Shown: positions 61,920-64,000 of the stretch, piece after piece
How positions within the stretch are numbered: the first letter of the stretch is position 1
Layout of the letters: each line of letters opens with the position of its first letter
Translations under genes and position numbers: made by a program
The notes under the pieces: model-generated
The model's input: only the letters and a program-made list of their open reading frames with translations
Databases searched by the model: none
What the model was told of the DNA's origin: nothing
DNA from: Stenopsyche tienmushanensis
Taxonomy: Eukaryota; Arthropoda; Insecta; Trichoptera; Stenopsychidae
NCBI GenBank assembly: GCA_008973525.1
Contig: WACJ01000130.1
Span: 248,001 to 312,000 of the forward strand
Reading direction: 5' to 3'
Length of the DNA: 64,000 nucleotides

Positions 61920-62096
61920 TGTATATGTTTGAATCACATTGAAGAAAGTCAATGAAAAATATGTCTATACTATTTAATGATTAAGCTACTGAATCACATT
62001 GAGATTTTTTAAATTTAATATATATAAATATAGATTTTTTTAATGAATACTGAATCGCTAAATATATGTTGAATCACATTAATAGAAAGTCGAAGC
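61920..62096. repeat. Short interspersed TGAATCACATT repeat
   Basis: TATATGTTTGAATCACATTG at about 61921, CTGAATCACATTGAGATTTT near 61990, and ATATGTTGAATCACATTAAT near 62065; the first and last are followed by AGAAAGTC. Spacing is irregular (about 60-85 bp). Confidence 0.55.
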
Positions 62097-62149
62097 TACG
62101 GAGAAATGGCTACTGATTATTAATAAAGGGATATGTTTATTATTATTGG

Positions 62150-62290
62150 CGGAGTTTGGTGGTGGATAGTTTAGAGGACATCCTCCGGGAGACCCTCGGA
62201 GGTCCTGACGCGTCCGCAGTGAGTGGCGCGCGAGGCCCGACTGGTTCAGGGACTGCTGGGAGGCTTCTGCGTGCTTGTTGTCTTCTATTG
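62150..62290. other. Isolated GC-rich block, unidentified
   Basis: About 60 percent G+C in otherwise AT-rich DNA, with both strands open: plus 95 codons from 62156, minus 75 codons ending 62143. The minus frame includes RRQQARRSLPAVPEPVGPRA then PLTADASGPPRVSRRMSS; the plus frame SLEDILRETLGGPDASAVSG. I do not recognise either. Abrupt base-composition borders suggest a transposon fragment, an exon, or a short insertion. Confidence 0.4.
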
Positions 62291-62679
62291 GGGTATAAAG
62301 CCTTTATGCCATCCAAATCACAATGCACTTCAAACCCACCCCTAACAAATAATATCATACTCAGTTCCATTTTGATTTTTTTGAAAGTGTATATACATCG
62401 AAAAAAGCAACTAGAGTCTCAACCAATACAAAATAACCAATAAATTATTTTTTTTATGTTTTAAATAATATACCCCCAATTAAAAAAGCAAAAACATGAC
62501 CTAATCAATGATTTAAATATTTTTCTGTCACACCATTATTCAAAGTGTGGGACAACCTTTCTTAAGTTATTTACATACATTAAGCTCACGAGGCACCCCT
62601 TTGTGTGATTTATCAATTTCTCGACTATCTATACATTTTCTTCCATTATCGCATTTGTTGTATGTCAATCTAGCGGATC

Positions 62680-62790
62680 GTCTAAAATCGATATCTTGCT
62701 TTCTTTGAAGTGCTGCACCCAATGGTAAACAGTAGTATGGGGTTTAGCAGCGTTAGAATTTATTCGAGTATACACCTCAATTTGCCAGAA
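62680..62790 (-). pseudogene. Possible mariner-like helix-turn-helix scrap
   Basis: The minus strand reads INSNAAKPHTTVYHWVQHFK then ESKISILDDPLD and a stop. The T-V-Y-x-W-V-x-x-F-K-x-x-x-x-S-(I/L)-x-D-D-P pattern resembles the second helix-turn-helix and linker of mariner-like transposases (…V-x-x-W-x-x-R-F-x-x-G-R-x-S-x-x-D-x-P-R). No further domain is visible. Confidence 0.4.
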
Positions 62791-62799
62791 TAAAGATGA

Positions 62800-64000
62800 T
62801 ATGATAATTTATAGACTATGGTTATCCAACCTTTATAACAATCTGCATTCGCCACAGTATTAGCATAGTAAGTAGACGTTCATAATGGAGCGAAGGAAAC
62901 ATAATGATATAAATAATAAAAGTGTTGAAAATACATAAGTAATCTTATTGCAGATCCAAAAATTCAACTATATCGGGAATAGCAGATACTTTAAAAGTAA
63001 AATGTTCGTATTTAACCTTAGGGTAATTTTTCTCTGAATTTTTTAAGGGATTCAAAATACATAATAAACGAATATAATTTAATGGATACTGATGATTTTA
63101 ATACATGACCTTTGTAGAGAAATGCTTTTTCTTGTGAAAGTTTCCTATTGGCTATCCTATCCGAGTTTATCATTTTTATGATTTTAATTTTTGCTACAAA
63201 TTCAACCACTCATAGGAACCTTTCAAGAATATATTAATTGCATCAGTTTTACTATTTTAAGATTCAGAAAATCAGGCGATCCCTGGGTCGAGACGATTGA
63301 TTAAAACTATTAATATCATGTGATGATTTTTTCCCCTACAATCTAGTTTTGAACCAAGACATGAGAATGATTTCAATATTTATTTTCCGATGCCAGATTG
63401 AAACTTAGATATATTAATAAACGTTATATGTAATGAATATATTCTATCTAAGAAGTTTTAAGCTATTCCACTAAGATTTAAGTCTTAACAGCTAGGATCA
63501 ACAGCAACGTCGGGGTTACGTCGAGCTATTTCTTTAATGCGGATAATAAAATACGAATTTCAAATATTTATTATAGTACAATACACTTAGACCTTTTTTT
63601 GTGCGATAGATGCGTTCCGCGGAAAATCGCACAAAAAGAAATCGTACAAAAAAAGCTTTGACTTACATGGAAAAAGTGAAGATGTATTCACACACAAAAC
63701 TTTGACACAGCTAAATAAAATATATCCAAAATCGCACAAAAAAGAGGTTTGAATGTGTTTGAGTGGTTTGAGTGTTACAGACGATTTTTTTAAAAATTTA
63801 TAATGCCACACATTTGAATCTTTTCACTCAATCTATAACATCAAAGTAAACCATAAAAGCATGCTTCTCTTGAAATTTCAGTAAAAATTTGATCAACCAT
63901 CCGATTTCAAAATATAAGATTTACAATGTTGATCAAAGAATGAAGTATCTCCTGTTGATATGTTCAAATGATCTTTGAGTCAGTAATCTTACTTATCCGA
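62800..64000. other. AT-rich right edge, no gene seen
   Basis: Apart from the hairpin near 63.6 kb nothing is supportable here. Confidence 0.45.
63596..63637. repeat. 12-bp hairpin with repeated ATCGCACAAAAA
   Basis: TTTTTGTGCGAT, an 18-nt loop containing GCGTTCCGCGGAAA, then ATCGCACAAAAA: a perfect 12-bp stem. A variant ATCGTACAAAAAAAG follows at about 63640 and another ATCGCACAAAAAAG at about 63731. It is likely part of a small inverted-repeat element whose limits I cannot set. Confidence 0.55.

Overview
The window looks like part of an insect nuclear genome. It is AT-rich (I estimate about two thirds A+T), has long introns with GT-AG boundaries, and carries decayed mariner, hAT-like and LINE-like fragments, tandem satellites and one full-length piggyBac-type element. 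I see no bacterial gene organisation, no rRNA, no convincing tRNA and no CRISPR array. The species cannot be named from what I can see.

Left third (about 1-20.2 kb): five minus-strand exons of a metabotropic GABA-B receptor, most like the insect type-2 subunit. In transcript order they are 20110-19114 (long N-terminal extension with an internal hydrophobic signal segment), 16966-16800, 6002-5859, 5342-5230 and 958-798. Intron phases agree at all four internal joins. Together the last four encode the first lobe of the Venus-flytrap ligand-binding domain. The 3' exons (second lobe, seven-helix domain) lie beyond the left edge, and a strong acceptor at 20155/20154 implies at least one more 5' exon to the right. 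The introns hold a 12-copy 56-bp satellite, mariner and hAT fossils, dispersed repeats, a small secreted-peptide-like ORF, and a short plus-strand exon candidate with Kazal-like spacing.

Middle (about 20.6-32.4 kb): a second satellite array of about 20 copies, using the 56-bp unit lengthened to 66 bp; a hAT-like end near 23.5 kb; a full-length piggyBac-like element (27452-31783) with TTAA duplications, short inverted termini, subterminal repeats and an intact transposase; and a small MITE at 32.3 kb.

Right half (32.4-64 kb): mostly AT-rich sequence with no recognised gene. It holds a heavily mutated member of a multicopy transposon-like family (47.5-48.3 kb), a 5'-truncated mariner (50.6-51.5 kb), a LINE reverse-transcriptase scrap (52 kb), an inverted partner of the 2.2-kb dispersed repeat (56.5 kb), two unrecognised minus-strand exon candidates with perfect GTAAGT donors (58.06-58.33 and 61.29-61.44 kb), and an isolated GC-rich block at 62.15-62.29 kb.

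The only genes I can name with confidence are the GABA-B receptor and the piggyBac-like transposase. All translations, splice joins and repeat comparisons were made by eye; no database search was possible.
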